DNA of 64,000 nt from Candidatus Falkowbacteria bacterium CG10_big_fil_rev_8_21_14_0_10_37_14 (GCA_002778705.1 PFAM01000023.1:1-64000); one strand, 5' to 3'; numbered from the stretch's first letter, positions 19,325 through 29,371 are shown. The notes: generated by a model from the letters alone, not told the origin. A program made the numbers and translations.

Positions 19325-19786
19325 TTGGGGTTTATTAGGACTCAAAATCTAAATATGAATATAAAACAATGGTTCAACAAAACTGTTGGTGCTTGGTCTG
19401 CACATCGTTTTGGGCTCAAGAATGATTGGGTGGATTTTTTGGCCACTAGATCTGTTACAACACATTTATTGCTTTCGGGTGGCCTAAATTTTATTATTTG
19501 GTTGTTAGCAATTCTGATTTTTTATCGAGCCGAACAGTCTTTGTTAATCATTCATTATAATATTTTATTTGGTATCGATTGGGTCGCCAGTAAGCCAACA
19601 ATTTTTTGGTTGCCAGGCATCGGTTTAATAGTTTTTGTTATGAACACCGTGTTAAGTTGGTGGGCCAGCAAGTATGATGATCTCAGTACCCACTTATTAC
19701 TCGGTGGAGCAGTTGTGGTTAATTTATTTTTGTTATTAGCCATAACTACAATCTGGTCTATTAATTATATTAATTTAGTTCGGTAA
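19325..19786 (+). CDS. Hypothetical membrane protein
   Basis: 153-aa ORF (start possibly 19355), three TM segments. Confidence 0.55.
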   Translation: MGFIRTQNLNMNIKQWFNKTVGAWSAHRFGLKNDWVDFLATRSVTTHLLLSGGLNFIIWLLAILIFYRAEQSLLIIHYNILFGIDWVASKPTIFWLPGIGLIVFVMNTVLSWWASKYDDLSTHLLLGGAVVVNLFLLLAITTIWSINYINLVR

Positions 19787-19787
19787 T

Positions 19788-20834
19788 ATGGAATTTGAAA
19801 TCATTCGTCTCCTAGTTTTATCAACACTAGCTTTTATTTTTACCATTGCCTGGACTCCGGTTTGGACTAAAATTTTATATAAATATCGTCTAGGTAAACA
19901 AATCAGAAACAGTGGAGAAACCCCAATTTTTTCAGCTTTACACGCTGCTAAGAAGGGCACGCCAACTATGGGCGGTGTTTTAATTTGGGTAACTGTTTTG
20001 TTGTTTGCTATTTTCTTTTATGTTTTATCTATGTGGTGGCCAGCACTCAAATCTTTTAATTTTTTAAGTCGCGCCGAAACTTGGTTGCCTCTTGGTGCCT
20101 TAGTTGCTTCAGCTCTAGTTGGTTTATTTGATGATTGGTTAGATGTAAGAGGTAAGGGTTTAAAAGGTGGCGGTGGCTTAAATATTAAACATCGTTTAAT
20201 GATCTACACCGCTATTGCCGCTATTGGTGCTTGGTGGTTTTATATTAAATTAGATCGTCAAGACTTTGGCATCCCATTTTTAGGCAATTTTAATTTAGGT
20301 TGGTGGTATATTCCAGTTTTTATTTTTGTAATTGTGGCCACTAGTTTTTCTGTAAATGAAACCGATGGTTTAGATGGTTTGGCCGGTGGTGTTTTACTAA
20401 CTAGTTTTTCTTCCTATTCGGTTATTGCTTTTATGATTGGTCAATATAATTTGGCGGCCTTTTGTGCTGTGGTTGTCGGTGCTCTCTTAGCTTTCTTGTG
20501 GTTTAATATCAACCCAGCCCGTTTTTATATGGGGGATACTGGCGCTATGAGTTTGGGTGTCACTCTGGGCGTTATCGCTATGTTGACTGATACCGCTTTA
20601 ATTTTGCCAATCATTGGATTGGTTTTTGTGATTGAATCTTGCTCAGTGTTAATTCAACTCACTTCAAAAAAGCTACGTCATGGTAAAAAAATTTTTTTGT
20701 CAGCTCCGATTCATCATCATTTCGAAGCGATTGGTTGGCCTGAACCTAAAGTAGTCATGCGTTTTTGGGTAGTGGCGGGCATCAGTTCTGCTGTTGGTTT
20801 AGCCATCTTTCTCTTGGATAAAATAATTAAATAA
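19788..20834 (+). CDS. mraY: Phospho-N-acetylmuramoyl-pentapeptide transferase
   Basis: GTPTMGG, NETDGLDGLAGG, ARFYMGDTGAMSLG, HHHFEAIGWPE. Confidence 0.96.
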   Translation: MEFEIIRLLVLSTLAFIFTIAWTPVWTKILYKYRLGKQIRNSGETPIFSALHAAKKGTPTMGGVLIWVTVLLFAIFFYVLSMWWPALKSFNFLSRAETWLPLGALVASALVGLFDDWLDVRGKGLKGGGGLNIKHRLMIYTAIAAIGAWWFYIKLDRQDFGIPFLGNFNLGWWYIPVFIFVIVATSFSVNETDGLDGLAGGVLLTSFSSYSVIAFMIGQYNLAAFCAVVVGALLAFLWFNINPARFYMGDTGAMSLGVTLGVIAMLTDTALILPIIGLVFVIESCSVLIQLTSKKLRHGKKIFLSAPIHHHFEAIGWPEPKVVMRFWVVAGISSAVGLAIFLLDKIIK

Positions 20835-20836
20835 CT

Positions 20837-21952
20837 ATGGTTCGTTTTCGAGTCCGCTTTAAACAGTGGTTATCCAAATGGTTGCTTAGTGGCTCGGATC
20901 GCTGGCTGATTATTTTACCGGCAGTGTTGTTACTGTTTGGTTTGTTAATGTTAAGCAGTGTTTCTTCTATTGTCGCTTTTCAAGACTTTCAAGATGGTTT
21001 TCACTATGTTAAGCGTCAAGCTTTTGGGATTTTGGTCGGCTTAGGTTTTCTCTTATTTTTTGCCAATATCCCTTTGAAAAGCTTAAAAAAACTAGCTTAT
21101 CCGATTTTAATTTTTAATCTCATACTTTTAGTAGCTGTTCTATTTTTTGGTAAAGAAGTTAATGGTAGTCGAGCTTGGTTTTATTTTTTAGGTTTTCAAA
21201 TACAACCATCAGAATTATTAAAAATCACTTTTATCACTTACCTGGCTGGACGTTTAACTGATGATAAGTTAGACATTAATCACAAAATTGCCCCCTTTTT
21301 TATAATGTATGTGGTGGTGGCTCTACTGATGGTTTTACAACGTGATGTAGGCACTTTGTTTGTAATTTCCATGGCCGCTATGACTGTCTTTTTTATTTCT
21401 GGTGCACCTGTAAAACATTTTTTAAGTATTGTTCTTCTAGGAGTTGTAGTTTTTGCTAGTTTAATCGCTACCAGCACTCATCAGCAAGAACGTTTTCGTT
21501 GTTTGTTAGAAATTAATTATAGCCCACTGAGGTCTTGTTATCAATTAAATCAATCCTTAATAGCTATTGGTAGTGGTGGTATGTTTGGTCGAGGTTTTGG
21601 CGAAAGTCGTCAAAAATTTCTATATCTACCAGAGGTGCAAAATGATTTTATCTTTTCTATCATTACCGAAGAAATGGGGGCAATAGTTGCTAGTGGTTTA
21701 ATCATTGTTTTTGCTTGGTTTTTTTACAGAGTTTATTTAATAGCCAAAAATCAAAACGATCGTTTTACTTCAGCTTTAGCTGTTGGTTTAGTAAGTTGGA
21801 TTTGTTTACAGGCGGTTTTAAATATTGGGGGTATTATGCGTGTTTTACCTATGACTGGAGTACCGTTACCTTTAATTAGCTATGGTGGTTCAGCTATGGT
21901 TGCCTCTTTATCTTCAATCGGCATTTTGATAAATATTAGTCGTCAAAAATAA
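20837..21952 (+). CDS. ftsW: FtsW/RodA-family SEDS protein
   Basis: GSRAWFYFLGFQIQPSELLKI, LPVTGVPLPLISYGGSA-like motif (LPMTGVPLPLISYGGSAM). Confidence 0.93.
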   Translation: MVRFRVRFKQWLSKWLLSGSDRWLIILPAVLLLFGLLMLSSVSSIVAFQDFQDGFHYVKRQAFGILVGLGFLLFFANIPLKSLKKLAYPILIFNLILLVAVLFFGKEVNGSRAWFYFLGFQIQPSELLKITFITYLAGRLTDDKLDINHKIAPFFIMYVVVALLMVLQRDVGTLFVISMAAMTVFFISGAPVKHFLSIVLLGVVVFASLIATSTHQQERFRCLLEINYSPLRSCYQLNQSLIAIGSGGMFGRGFGESRQKFLYLPEVQNDFIFSIITEEMGAIVASGLIIVFAWFFYRVYLIAKNQNDRFTSALAVGLVSWICLQAVLNIGGIMRVLPMTGVPLPLISYGGSAMVASLSSIGILINISRQK

Positions 21953-21953
21953 T

Positions 21954-23006
21954 ATGAAGAAACCTTTAATAGTTTTGTCTGGTGGTGGCACTCTCGGTTC
22001 AGTTATGCCTCTTTTAGCAGTTGCCGAAACTTTGCGTAGTGAAGCAGATTGGTTGTGGTTAGGAAGTCATCATGGAGTAGAGCGTGCCATTATAGAGTCT
22101 GCCGGCATTGCTTATATCGGTATTAGTGGTGGTAAGTGGCGTCGTTACGGCGATTGGCGTAATCTTCGTGATCTATTTTTGATTGCTTTAGGATTTTTTC
22201 AAAGTTGGTATCATTTAGCTGGCCGTCATCCAGACCTGTTTATTTCTGCGGGCAGTTATATTAGTTTGCCATCAGCTTGGGCAGCCAAACTGTGCGGATC
22301 ACGGGTGCTTTTGCATCAGCTAGATGCTCGTCCTGGCTTAGCTAATGTTTTAATGGCCCCTGTGGCTGACAAAATTACTGTAGTTTGGAGTAAGTCACTG
22401 GCTGATTATGGTAGAAAAGCTGTAAAAACAGGTTCACTGGTTCGTGATTTTGGACATCCTGATAAATTATCAGCTTGTCACCATTTGCAATTATCACCAG
22501 ACCGTCCAATTATTTTAGTAATGGGTGGTGGTACTGGTGCGGCAGATATTAATAGCATGCTTGCTGAAGGTTGGCCTGATTTAGATAAGTGTTGTCAAGT
22601 AATTCATATCACTGGTCGAGGCAAACAGGCTGTAGATGCCGAAAGCAGTGATTATCATCGTTATGGCTTAATGGAACCACCTGTATTAGCTATGGCTTAT
22701 GCAGCGTCTGATGTCGTAGTATCGCGTGCCGGTATGGGCTCTATTTTAGATCTGGCTGCTTGGGCTAAACCGGCGATTATTATTCCCTTACCTCATAGTC
22801 ATCAGATAGATAACGCCACGCCAATTTTGTCAGCTAATGCTGGTGTGGTGGTGGAGCAGTCCGCTTTGGACGGCAAATTATTAGTCGCTCTGATTAAAGA
22901 TTTGGTAGCCGATGAAACAAAATGTAAAAAACTAGGCACTAATCTCAAGCGTTTATTAGCTTCAGACAATGGTCTAGTGGATGAGATTAAAAAATTATTA
23001 GTTTAG
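21954..23006 (+). CDS. murG: UDP-GlcNAc:MurNAc-pentapeptide-PP-undecaprenol GlcNAc transferase
   Basis: SGGGTLGSVMPLLAVAE, MGGGTGAADINSM, VVSRAGMGSILDLAAWAKPAIIIPLP. Confidence 0.9.
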   Translation: MKKPLIVLSGGGTLGSVMPLLAVAETLRSEADWLWLGSHHGVERAIIESAGIAYIGISGGKWRRYGDWRNLRDLFLIALGFFQSWYHLAGRHPDLFISAGSYISLPSAWAAKLCGSRVLLHQLDARPGLANVLMAPVADKITVVWSKSLADYGRKAVKTGSLVRDFGHPDKLSACHHLQLSPDRPIILVMGGGTGAADINSMLAEGWPDLDKCCQVIHITGRGKQAVDAESSDYHRYGLMEPPVLAMAYAASDVVVSRAGMGSILDLAAWAKPAIIIPLPHSHQIDNATPILSANAGVVVEQSALDGKLLVALIKDLVADETKCKKLGTNLKRLLASDNGLVDEIKKLLV

Positions 23007-23386
23007 ATTATAAAACGAATAATAATATCAGCGAAGAGGGCTAAAGCAGAAGTAATAAAAATAACGATATAGTTCCAAGAAGCCTTAGAGGAGCCCAGGC
23101 TAGATAAGGTATACTCCAGTGCCTCGCAATCAGTTTTAGTTAAGGTTTTTAAATTATGAATTTTTTCTATCAAATTGATGTCTTCAATTAGTTTGGCTCG
23201 TTTATTTTCAATTCGATAACGATGAGCAAAATACCACACAAAGCCAATGGTACCGATGTACCAAGCTACATCCGCCCAGATATGTTGGGGTAGACGATTT
23301 AATAAAATAATGATACGATAGGAAACTGTTGCTAAGATTCCCACCCAAAACACTAATTCGCGATAATATCGATTACTTAGTTCCAT
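23003..23386 (-). CDS. Hypothetical membrane protein
   Basis: 127-aa ORF antisense to the gene cluster, TM segments. Confidence 0.5.
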   Translation of the reverse strand: MELSNRYYRELVFWVGILATVSYRIIILLNRLPQHIWADVAWYIGTIGFVWYFAHRYRIENKRAKLIEDINLIEKIHNLKTLTKTDCEALEYTLSSLGSSKASWNYIVIFITSALALFADIIIRFII

Positions 23387-23459
23387 AATTTTTTTAAATA
23401 TCTTCCAGTCAAATTCTGGATTTACATTGTAATTGTTTTGTTAATTATAGTCTCAAAAG

Positions 23460-24833
23460 ATGGATTGGTCAAACATAAAAACTGTCTATATGATTGGAGT
23501 TAAAGGCGTTGGTATGGCAATGCTTGCTGAGTTTTTAGTTAGTTTGAAAATCACCGTTTCAGGTAGCGATGTTGCCGAAGATTTTATGACCGCCCTAGGG
23601 CTGGCTCGTGCCGGCGTCACAGTGTTTAATGGTTTTGATGCTACAAGAGTGCCAAGTAATGTTGATTTGATTATTTATTCCACGGCTTATAACAAAAACA
23701 ATCCAGAATTAGCAGTTGCTTTGGTTGGTAAAGTCCCAATTATGTCTTATGCCGAAGCTTTAGCTAAAGTTTTTAATTATCGTCATGGTATCGCCGTTTG
23801 TGGTAGTCACGGTAAGACTACAACTACCGCTTGGCTTGGTTTTGTAATGGACAAACTAGATTTTAGGCCAGCGGTTATGGTTGGTGCTCGTGTGCCACAG
23901 TTTAATGGCGCCGGTTTGCCTGGGGCTAGCGAATATCTAGTTATCGAAGCTGATGAATATCAAAACAAATTACAATACCTAGAACCCAAAAGTGCTATTT
24001 TAAACAATATTGATTATGATCATCCTGATTTCTATCCTGATCTTGCTAGTTATGCCAAGGCCTTTGCGGATTTTACACGTCGTTTGCCAAGTAAAGGTTG
24101 GTTGGTGGCCAATGGCGATGATGCTCAAGTGGGGGAGATTGTTAAGAATTCTCCAGCTCGTCTAGTTTCTTTTGGTTTAACCGAAGGCAATGAGTTTAGA
24201 GCCACAGAGCTTGCTGTTGCTGCTGGTCAGCAATATTTTCGTGTTTGGTGGAAAGAGCAAGATTTAGGTATGTTCACTGCTCATTTAATTGGTAAACATA
24301 ATGTCTATAATGCCTTAGCTGTAATTGCTGCCGCTTGGCAATTTGAGCCAGATTTAACCAACCTTCGATCTGCAGTGGCTGATTTCTTAGGCACGACTCG
24401 TCGTTTGGAATATCGTGGGGAGTGGCACGGGTCTTTAATTTATGACGACTATGCGCATCACCCCACCGAAATCAAGGCTGTTATAGCCGCTTTAAAATCT
24501 ATGGAACCTAAGCGTCATTTGATAGCTGTGTTTCACCCACACACCTTTACTCGTACCACAGTTTTGTTTGATGATTTTGCTTCCAGTTTTGCCGAAGCCG
24601 ATGAAGTTATTGTTTTAGAGATTTATGCTTCGGCTAGAGAGACTAAAAGCAATTTATCGTCAATGGAATTAGTTCAAGCTATTCAAAAAAACTATCCAGA
24701 TAAACCAGTGCGTTATGCAACTAATTTAGAATCAGCTGAAGCTGATTTACGCACCAATCTAAAAGTCGGTGAAGTTGTTTTGCTTTTAGGGGCTGGTGAT
24801 GTTTTTCGTGTGGCTGATAGATTACTAGCCTAA
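23460..24833 (+). CDS. murC: UDP-N-acetylmuramate--L-alanine ligase
   Basis: VKGVGMAMLA, AVCGSHGKTTTTAWLG, EADEYQNKLQYLEP, YDDYAHHPTEIKA. Confidence 0.93.
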   Translation: MDWSNIKTVYMIGVKGVGMAMLAEFLVSLKITVSGSDVAEDFMTALGLARAGVTVFNGFDATRVPSNVDLIIYSTAYNKNNPELAVALVGKVPIMSYAEALAKVFNYRHGIAVCGSHGKTTTTAWLGFVMDKLDFRPAVMVGARVPQFNGAGLPGASEYLVIEADEYQNKLQYLEPKSAILNNIDYDHPDFYPDLASYAKAFADFTRRLPSKGWLVANGDDAQVGEIVKNSPARLVSFGLTEGNEFRATELAVAAGQQYFRVWWKEQDLGMFTAHLIGKHNVYNALAVIAAAWQFEPDLTNLRSAVADFLGTTRRLEYRGEWHGSLIYDDYAHHPTEIKAVIAALKSMEPKRHLIAVFHPHTFTRTTVLFDDFASSFAEADEVIVLEIYASARETKSNLSSMELVQAIQKNYPDKPVRYATNLESAEADLRTNLKVGEVVLLLGAGDVFRVADRLLA

Positions 24834-24837
24834 AGTT

Positions 24838-25785
24838 ATGGATATTAAAAAAAATATCTTATTAAAGGAACATACTACCTTTCGTTTAGGCGGACCAGCT
24901 CGTTATTTTGTAGAAGTTGCCGATAAAGATCATTTGTTAGAAGCAATTACTTGGGCTAAGCAACATAGTTTGCCAATTTTTATTTTAGGTGGTGGGAGTA
25001 ATTTATTAATTTCTGAGGCTGGTTTTTCTGGTCTGGTAATTAAACCTATTAATCGTGAATTAAAAGTAGATGGCTGCAAGATACATCTTGGTGCTGGCTG
25101 TTTTTTGTCTTCAGCGGTGGCATTTTCTGCTCGTTCTGGTTTAGCTGGTTTAACTTGGGGGGCTGGTATTCCAGGAACTATTGGTGGAGCGATACGTGGT
25201 AATGCTGGGGCTTACGGTAGCGATATTAGCGATAGTGTTACAGTCGTAGAGGTTTTAGATTTAACAACTTTAACTTTTAAAATTTGGTCTAAAGCTGATT
25301 GTTCTTTTAGTTATCGTCATAGTCGAATAAAAAACGACCGCCAATTTTTAATTTGGTCAGCAGAGCTTACTTTAGAAGCAGGGGATTCAAATAAACTTCA
25401 AGCCGAAGCTAAAAAAATTATTTTAGAACGTAGCGTTAAAATGCCGAAAGGTTTTTCAGCTGGTTGCGTTTTTAAGAACATTATTGTTGCTGAAGTACCA
25501 GATAGTGCCCAAGACTTTAAAACTAAATACTCAGATAAAATTAGAGGTGGCAAGGTGGCCGCCGGCTTACTGATTGAAAGCTTAAATTACAAAGGCAAAC
25601 AATTCGGTGGAGCAGAGGTTAGTTCTGAGCATGCTAATTTTGTGGTTAATACTGGTCAGGCCAAGTCAGAGGATGTCTATAATCTGTTAAAAGATATTCG
25701 TAAATATGTTTTTCAAGCTTATGGTATAGATTTACAAGTAGAAATAGAATTAATAGGCTTTGACAAGACCACTAATGGCGGATAA
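24838..25785 (+). CDS. murB: UDP-N-acetylenolpyruvoylglucosamine reductase
   Basis: TTFRLGGPARYF, GGGSNLLIS, WGAGIPGTIGGAIRGNAGAYG, SYRHSRIK. Confidence 0.95.
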   Translation: MDIKKNILLKEHTTFRLGGPARYFVEVADKDHLLEAITWAKQHSLPIFILGGGSNLLISEAGFSGLVIKPINRELKVDGCKIHLGAGCFLSSAVAFSARSGLAGLTWGAGIPGTIGGAIRGNAGAYGSDISDSVTVVEVLDLTTLTFKIWSKADCSFSYRHSRIKNDRQFLIWSAELTLEAGDSNKLQAEAKKIILERSVKMPKGFSAGCVFKNIIVAEVPDSAQDFKTKYSDKIRGGKVAAGLLIESLNYKGKQFGGAEVSSEHANFVVNTGQAKSEDVYNLLKDIRKYVFQAYGIDLQVEIELIGFDKTTNGG

Positions 25786-25794
25786 GATAAACTT

Positions 25795-27435
25795 ATGGCG
25801 ACTTTATACAGAAAATATCGACCTCAATCTTTTTCGGAAGTTGTAGGTCAAAATCATATTAAGCTCACTCTGGAATATGAGTTAAAGAGTGGTCGTTTGG
25901 CACATTCTTATTTGTTTTGTGGTCCAAGAGCGGTTGGTAAAACAACTCTGTCTCGTGTTTTGGCCAAATCCTTAAATTGTTTAAATCGTCCTGAAGATAG
26001 TGCTGAGCCTTGTAACCACTGTCAAAATTGTTTGGAGATTATTAGCGGTGCCGCTTTAGATATTATTGAAATTGATGCCGCTAGTCACACTGGTGTAGAT
26101 AATGTTCGAGAAAATATTATTGCCGGTGCGCGTGTCTCACCGTCAACCATGAAATATAAGGTTTTTATTATTGACGAAGTCCACATGTTGTCTTCGGCTG
26201 CTTTTAACGCACTCTTAAAGATTATGGAAGAACCACCAGCTTTTGTAGTTTTTGTTTTATGCACTACCGAAGTCCACAAGATTCCATCAACTATTATCTC
26301 TCGTTGCCAACGTTTTGATTTTAAAAAAATCAGCGTTATGGATATCGTTCATAAGCTGGATTATATTTTAAATGCCGAAGGTATCGCCGCGGAAAAAGGT
26401 GTTTTAGAAGCCATTGCTCGCTATTCTGGTGGCCATATGCGTGATGCTGAGAGTGTTTTAGGACAAATCTTAGCTTTAGCTGAACGCAAGAGAGAGGATC
26501 AGTTACTAACCATTACAGTCGAACAAGCAGAATTAGTTATTCCTAGAAGTAGTTTGACTCAAGCAATACAATTAATTGAAATGCTGGCTATTCGCGATAG
26601 TGGTAACGCTATTCGCTTAGTTAATCTATTAGTTGATGATGGCTATGATTTAAAAACTTTTTTAAACGATTTAATAGAGCTGTTAAGACAGATGCTGTTA
26701 TTAAAAATCAATCCAGAATTATTACCAGCTCTAGGCGTGGATTTGGGGGAATTAATAACGACTCAAATGTTAATAGTATCTGAGAAGATAAATAGCACTT
26801 GGTGTCTTAAGGCTTTACAAGTTTTAATGCCGGTGCGCTTGGCCTTTAAGGACACTATTTTTGGCCAATTACCATTAGAAATGGCTATTGTGGAGCTCTC
26901 TGAGGGGGGTGTTTCTAAGCCTACACCTGTCTCACCCACTAGCGAACCCATCTTGACTAGCCAAACTAAAACTGTTATCGTTGAAAGTTGTCAACCAGTT
27001 CCTCCTAGTCTAGGTGTGTCTGTCTCGTCAAATGGCGGAGTAGTTCCTTTTGAATCGACCGGTGCCTTACCTGATTTAAACCGCATCTTGGCTCTATGGT
27101 CAGATTTTATTTCAGCTTCCAAGCAGGCTAGTGCAACTCTTTCATTTTCTTTAGGAGTGTCTCGGCCGATAGCTGTTAGAGGTAACAAACTAATCTTAGC
27201 TTTGAAGCATAAGATTCATCAAGAGCGTTTAGCTCAAGTAGCAGTCAAAAGCGTTGCTGAAGAAGTTTTAAGTAGGCTTTGTCAAACCTCTATGTTAATT
27301 GAAGCGGTTTTGGAAGAAGCGCCGGAGATTTTAGAAGTTGTTGAGCCGGTAGTATTAGCGCCGACAGCCTCGCCAGCCAATGATCCAATTTTGGATGAGA
27401 TGCTTAAGACCTTTGGTGGACAAGTAGTAGGGTAG
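25795..27435 (+). CDS. dnaX: DNA polymerase III gamma/tau subunit
   Basis: YRKYRPQSFSEVVGQNHI, GPRAVGKTTLSR, zinc module CNHCQNC, DEVHMLSSAAFNALLK. Confidence 0.96.
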   Translation: MATLYRKYRPQSFSEVVGQNHIKLTLEYELKSGRLAHSYLFCGPRAVGKTTLSRVLAKSLNCLNRPEDSAEPCNHCQNCLEIISGAALDIIEIDAASHTGVDNVRENIIAGARVSPSTMKYKVFIIDEVHMLSSAAFNALLKIMEEPPAFVVFVLCTTEVHKIPSTIISRCQRFDFKKISVMDIVHKLDYILNAEGIAAEKGVLEAIARYSGGHMRDAESVLGQILALAERKREDQLLTITVEQAELVIPRSSLTQAIQLIEMLAIRDSGNAIRLVNLLVDDGYDLKTFLNDLIELLRQMLLLKINPELLPALGVDLGELITTQMLIVSEKINSTWCLKALQVLMPVRLAFKDTIFGQLPLEMAIVELSEGGVSKPTPVSPTSEPILTSQTKTVIVESCQPVPPSLGVSVSSNGGVVPFESTGALPDLNRILALWSDFISASKQASATLSFSLGVSRPIAVRGNKLILALKHKIHQERLAQVAVKSVAEEVLSRLCQTSMLIEAVLEEAPEILEVVEPVVLAPTASPANDPILDEMLKTFGGQVVG

Positions 27436-27445
27436 AAATTTTTTA

Positions 27446-27519
27446 TCGGGGATCGTCTAATGGTAGGACAACAGGTTCTGGACCTGTTTATCGAGGTTCG
27501 AATCCTTGTCCCCGAGCCA
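27446..27519 (+). tRNA. tRNA-Gln(CTG), CCA encoded
   Basis: Acceptor TCGGGGA/TCCCCGA, anticodon loop TTCTGGA, TTCGAAT T-loop, GCCA end. Confidence 0.9.
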
Positions 27520-29106
27520 GCGTGAACGAAGCGAGGCTAAGCCCGGGTTTTGTGTTGTATTTACAAGGCTCAAAGCCGGTTCTAACTTGGCCAATTCGGT
27601 GTTAAATAATTCTACATTGTCATAGAGTGGCATTAACCAGTTATGTGGCGTAATTGTTAGGTTTTTGTTAATTATTTGGCGGTTCTGACCAAGGCTAAAT
27701 ACTATCTCTCTTTTGCCGGCTTTGTCGGCTTCTAAATAATCTCTAAAAGCATAAGCGGAAAAAATAAACTTCTCTTTGGTTAATTCAATATTGCCTTGAT
27801 TGCCAGTTCCTTTGATTTGTAATTCCAATTTGTTAATGGAATTTTTTAACTTGGTTTTTTCGTCTAAATATTCGTTATCGTCTAATAAATCCCTAGCCCT
27901 CATCATAGTTAGAGTTGAGATATGCTCGTTTAATTCTTTAATCTCGGTCTCTCGGCTGGTTTTAATAACTTGATTATTGGCCTTGTCCACATCTGTTTGG
28001 GTGTCTAAATATTCCAAAGCCCAGTTTAAAAATCTCTCATTCATAGCCAAGCGTTTTAAATCAGTTTTGATTTGTTCGTTTAGCTCTATTTCCTCAACCG
28101 AAGCCTCATGACAATTAGCCTGTTTTCGCTTGTGCGTGCAATGGTAGTAAGTATAGCCCTTAGTCGCTTGTTGGCTCTGGTTGTATTTCGCCTTATGCTC
28201 GGCTGTAATGGCGCAACCGCAGACGCCACAGCTAAACAGTCCTGCAAAGGCAAAATCGTTCTTGTATGGCCGTTTATGACAGCCGTGCTGGCCTAAGAGT
28301 TCTTGAACGCGGTTAAATTCATCCAAACTAATCATAGCCTTATGCTTGCCCGGATATTCTTTGCCGTTATAGGTAATAATGCCAGCATAAAACGGACTAT
28401 TTAAAATCTTGTACCACGCGCTTCGCGACAGCCAGGTATTGCCTTTGCTTTTTCTGATTCTGGTGCGGTAAAACCATTCATAGTTTAATTTGGTCAAAAC
28501 TTCGGTGGCGGAAAAGACCCCAGTTAAATACAAATCAAAAGCCATTCGTAGCATGGCAAACCTCTTTTTATCAACAATAATTGTCCGCTGGCCTTTTTCC
28601 AACCGCATATCATTCAAATAGCCCTCGGGCGCTTGGCCAGGCAACCAGCCCAAAGACACTTTCTTTTCTAAACCTCTTTTGACATCCTTGCCTAATTTTG
28701 ACGAAAAATATTGCGATTGGCTCAAAGCCATTTGCAACATCATAATGCCCTCGGGGCTATTATCAAAATTATATGAGCCGAATTTTAAATCATGAATCAC
28801 GCCGGTGCGGACTAAATAGCTAATAGTGCTAGCGTCTATTTCGTTTCGGCTTAATCTATCCGGATGCCAGGCGATAATGCCGTTGGCCTCGCCAGCTTTA
28901 ATTCTTTTTATCATATTCTCAAAGACTGGCCGATTATATGGCTTAAAAGCCGAATGCCTTTCTTCCAAGACTTCAACAATATTCAAAGAGCCGAAAACTT
29001 CCAAAGCTTTGTCTTTTTGACTGTCTATGGATAAAGCCTGCCGTTCTTCGCCCTCGGTGGACTTGCGGACATAGACAAAATACTTTAAATCTGAATTTTT
29101 AGTCAT
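27457..29106 (-). CDS. Large serine recombinase (resolvase + recombinase + zinc ribbon + coiled coil)
   Basis: YFVYVRKSTEGEERQALSIDSQ, WHPDRLSRNEID, recombinase domain PEGYLND, FAGLFSCGVCGCAITAEHK; ORF extends to 29196 but likely start 29106; stop lies inside tRNA-Gln. Confidence 0.95.
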   Translation of the reverse strand: MTKNSDLKYFVYVRKSTEGEERQALSIDSQKDKALEVFGSLNIVEVLEERHSAFKPYNRPVFENMIKRIKAGEANGIIAWHPDRLSRNEIDASTISYLVRTGVIHDLKFGSYNFDNSPEGIMMLQMALSQSQYFSSKLGKDVKRGLEKKVSLGWLPGQAPEGYLNDMRLEKGQRTIIVDKKRFAMLRMAFDLYLTGVFSATEVLTKLNYEWFYRTRIRKSKGNTWLSRSAWYKILNSPFYAGIITYNGKEYPGKHKAMISLDEFNRVQELLGQHGCHKRPYKNDFAFAGLFSCGVCGCAITAEHKAKYNQSQQATKGYTYYHCTHKRKQANCHEASVEEIELNEQIKTDLKRLAMNERFLNWALEYLDTQTDVDKANNQVIKTSRETEIKELNEHISTLTMMRARDLLDDNEYLDEKTKLKNSINKLELQIKGTGNQGNIELTKEKFIFSAYAFRDYLEADKAGKREIVFSLGQNRQIINKNLTITPHNWLMPLYDNVELFNTELAKLEPALSLVNTTQNPGLASLRSRWLGDKDSNLDKQVQNLLSYH

Positions 29107-29137
29107 AATAATTAGTTTAAAAACAAAAATGGCAGTT

Positions 29138-29177
29138 CCTTGCTCGCCCAGCTTTTTTGTTAGCTGGGCGAGCAAGG
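29138..29177. repeat. 15-bp perfect inverted repeat upstream of recombinase
   Basis: ccttgctcgcccagc-ttttttgtta-gctgggcgagcaagg. Confidence 0.9.
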
Positions 29178-29185
29178 TTATTTTA

Positions 29186-29371
29186 TTAGGATTCAATCAT
29201 CTTGGCAACCACTTGCCCAAAAACTTCTTCGGTCATTGGCCTGTATATTCTTTTGACTAAAGTTATTAGAGCAACCGCCTGTCGTTGAGCTTCGGCGCGG
29301 TCTATGGTTTTGCCAAATTCTTGCTTAAAAAGAATGATGAATTTATCCAACTGCTCGTCGGTAAATTTCAT
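29186..29371 (-). CDS. Small conserved-looking protein upstream of recombinase
   Basis: MKFTDEQLDKFIILFKQEFGKTIDRAEAQRQAVALITLVKRIYRPMTEE...; ORF track extends to 29458. Confidence 0.65.
   Translation of the reverse strand: MKFTDEQLDKFIILFKQEFGKTIDRAEAQRQAVALITLVKRIYRPMTEEVFGQVVAKMIES

Noticed and set aside
29107-29196. N-terminal extension of the recombinase ORF
   Set aside because: Overlaps the upstream small ORF and the hairpin; MTKNSDLKYFVYVRKS at 29106 is a more typical start.
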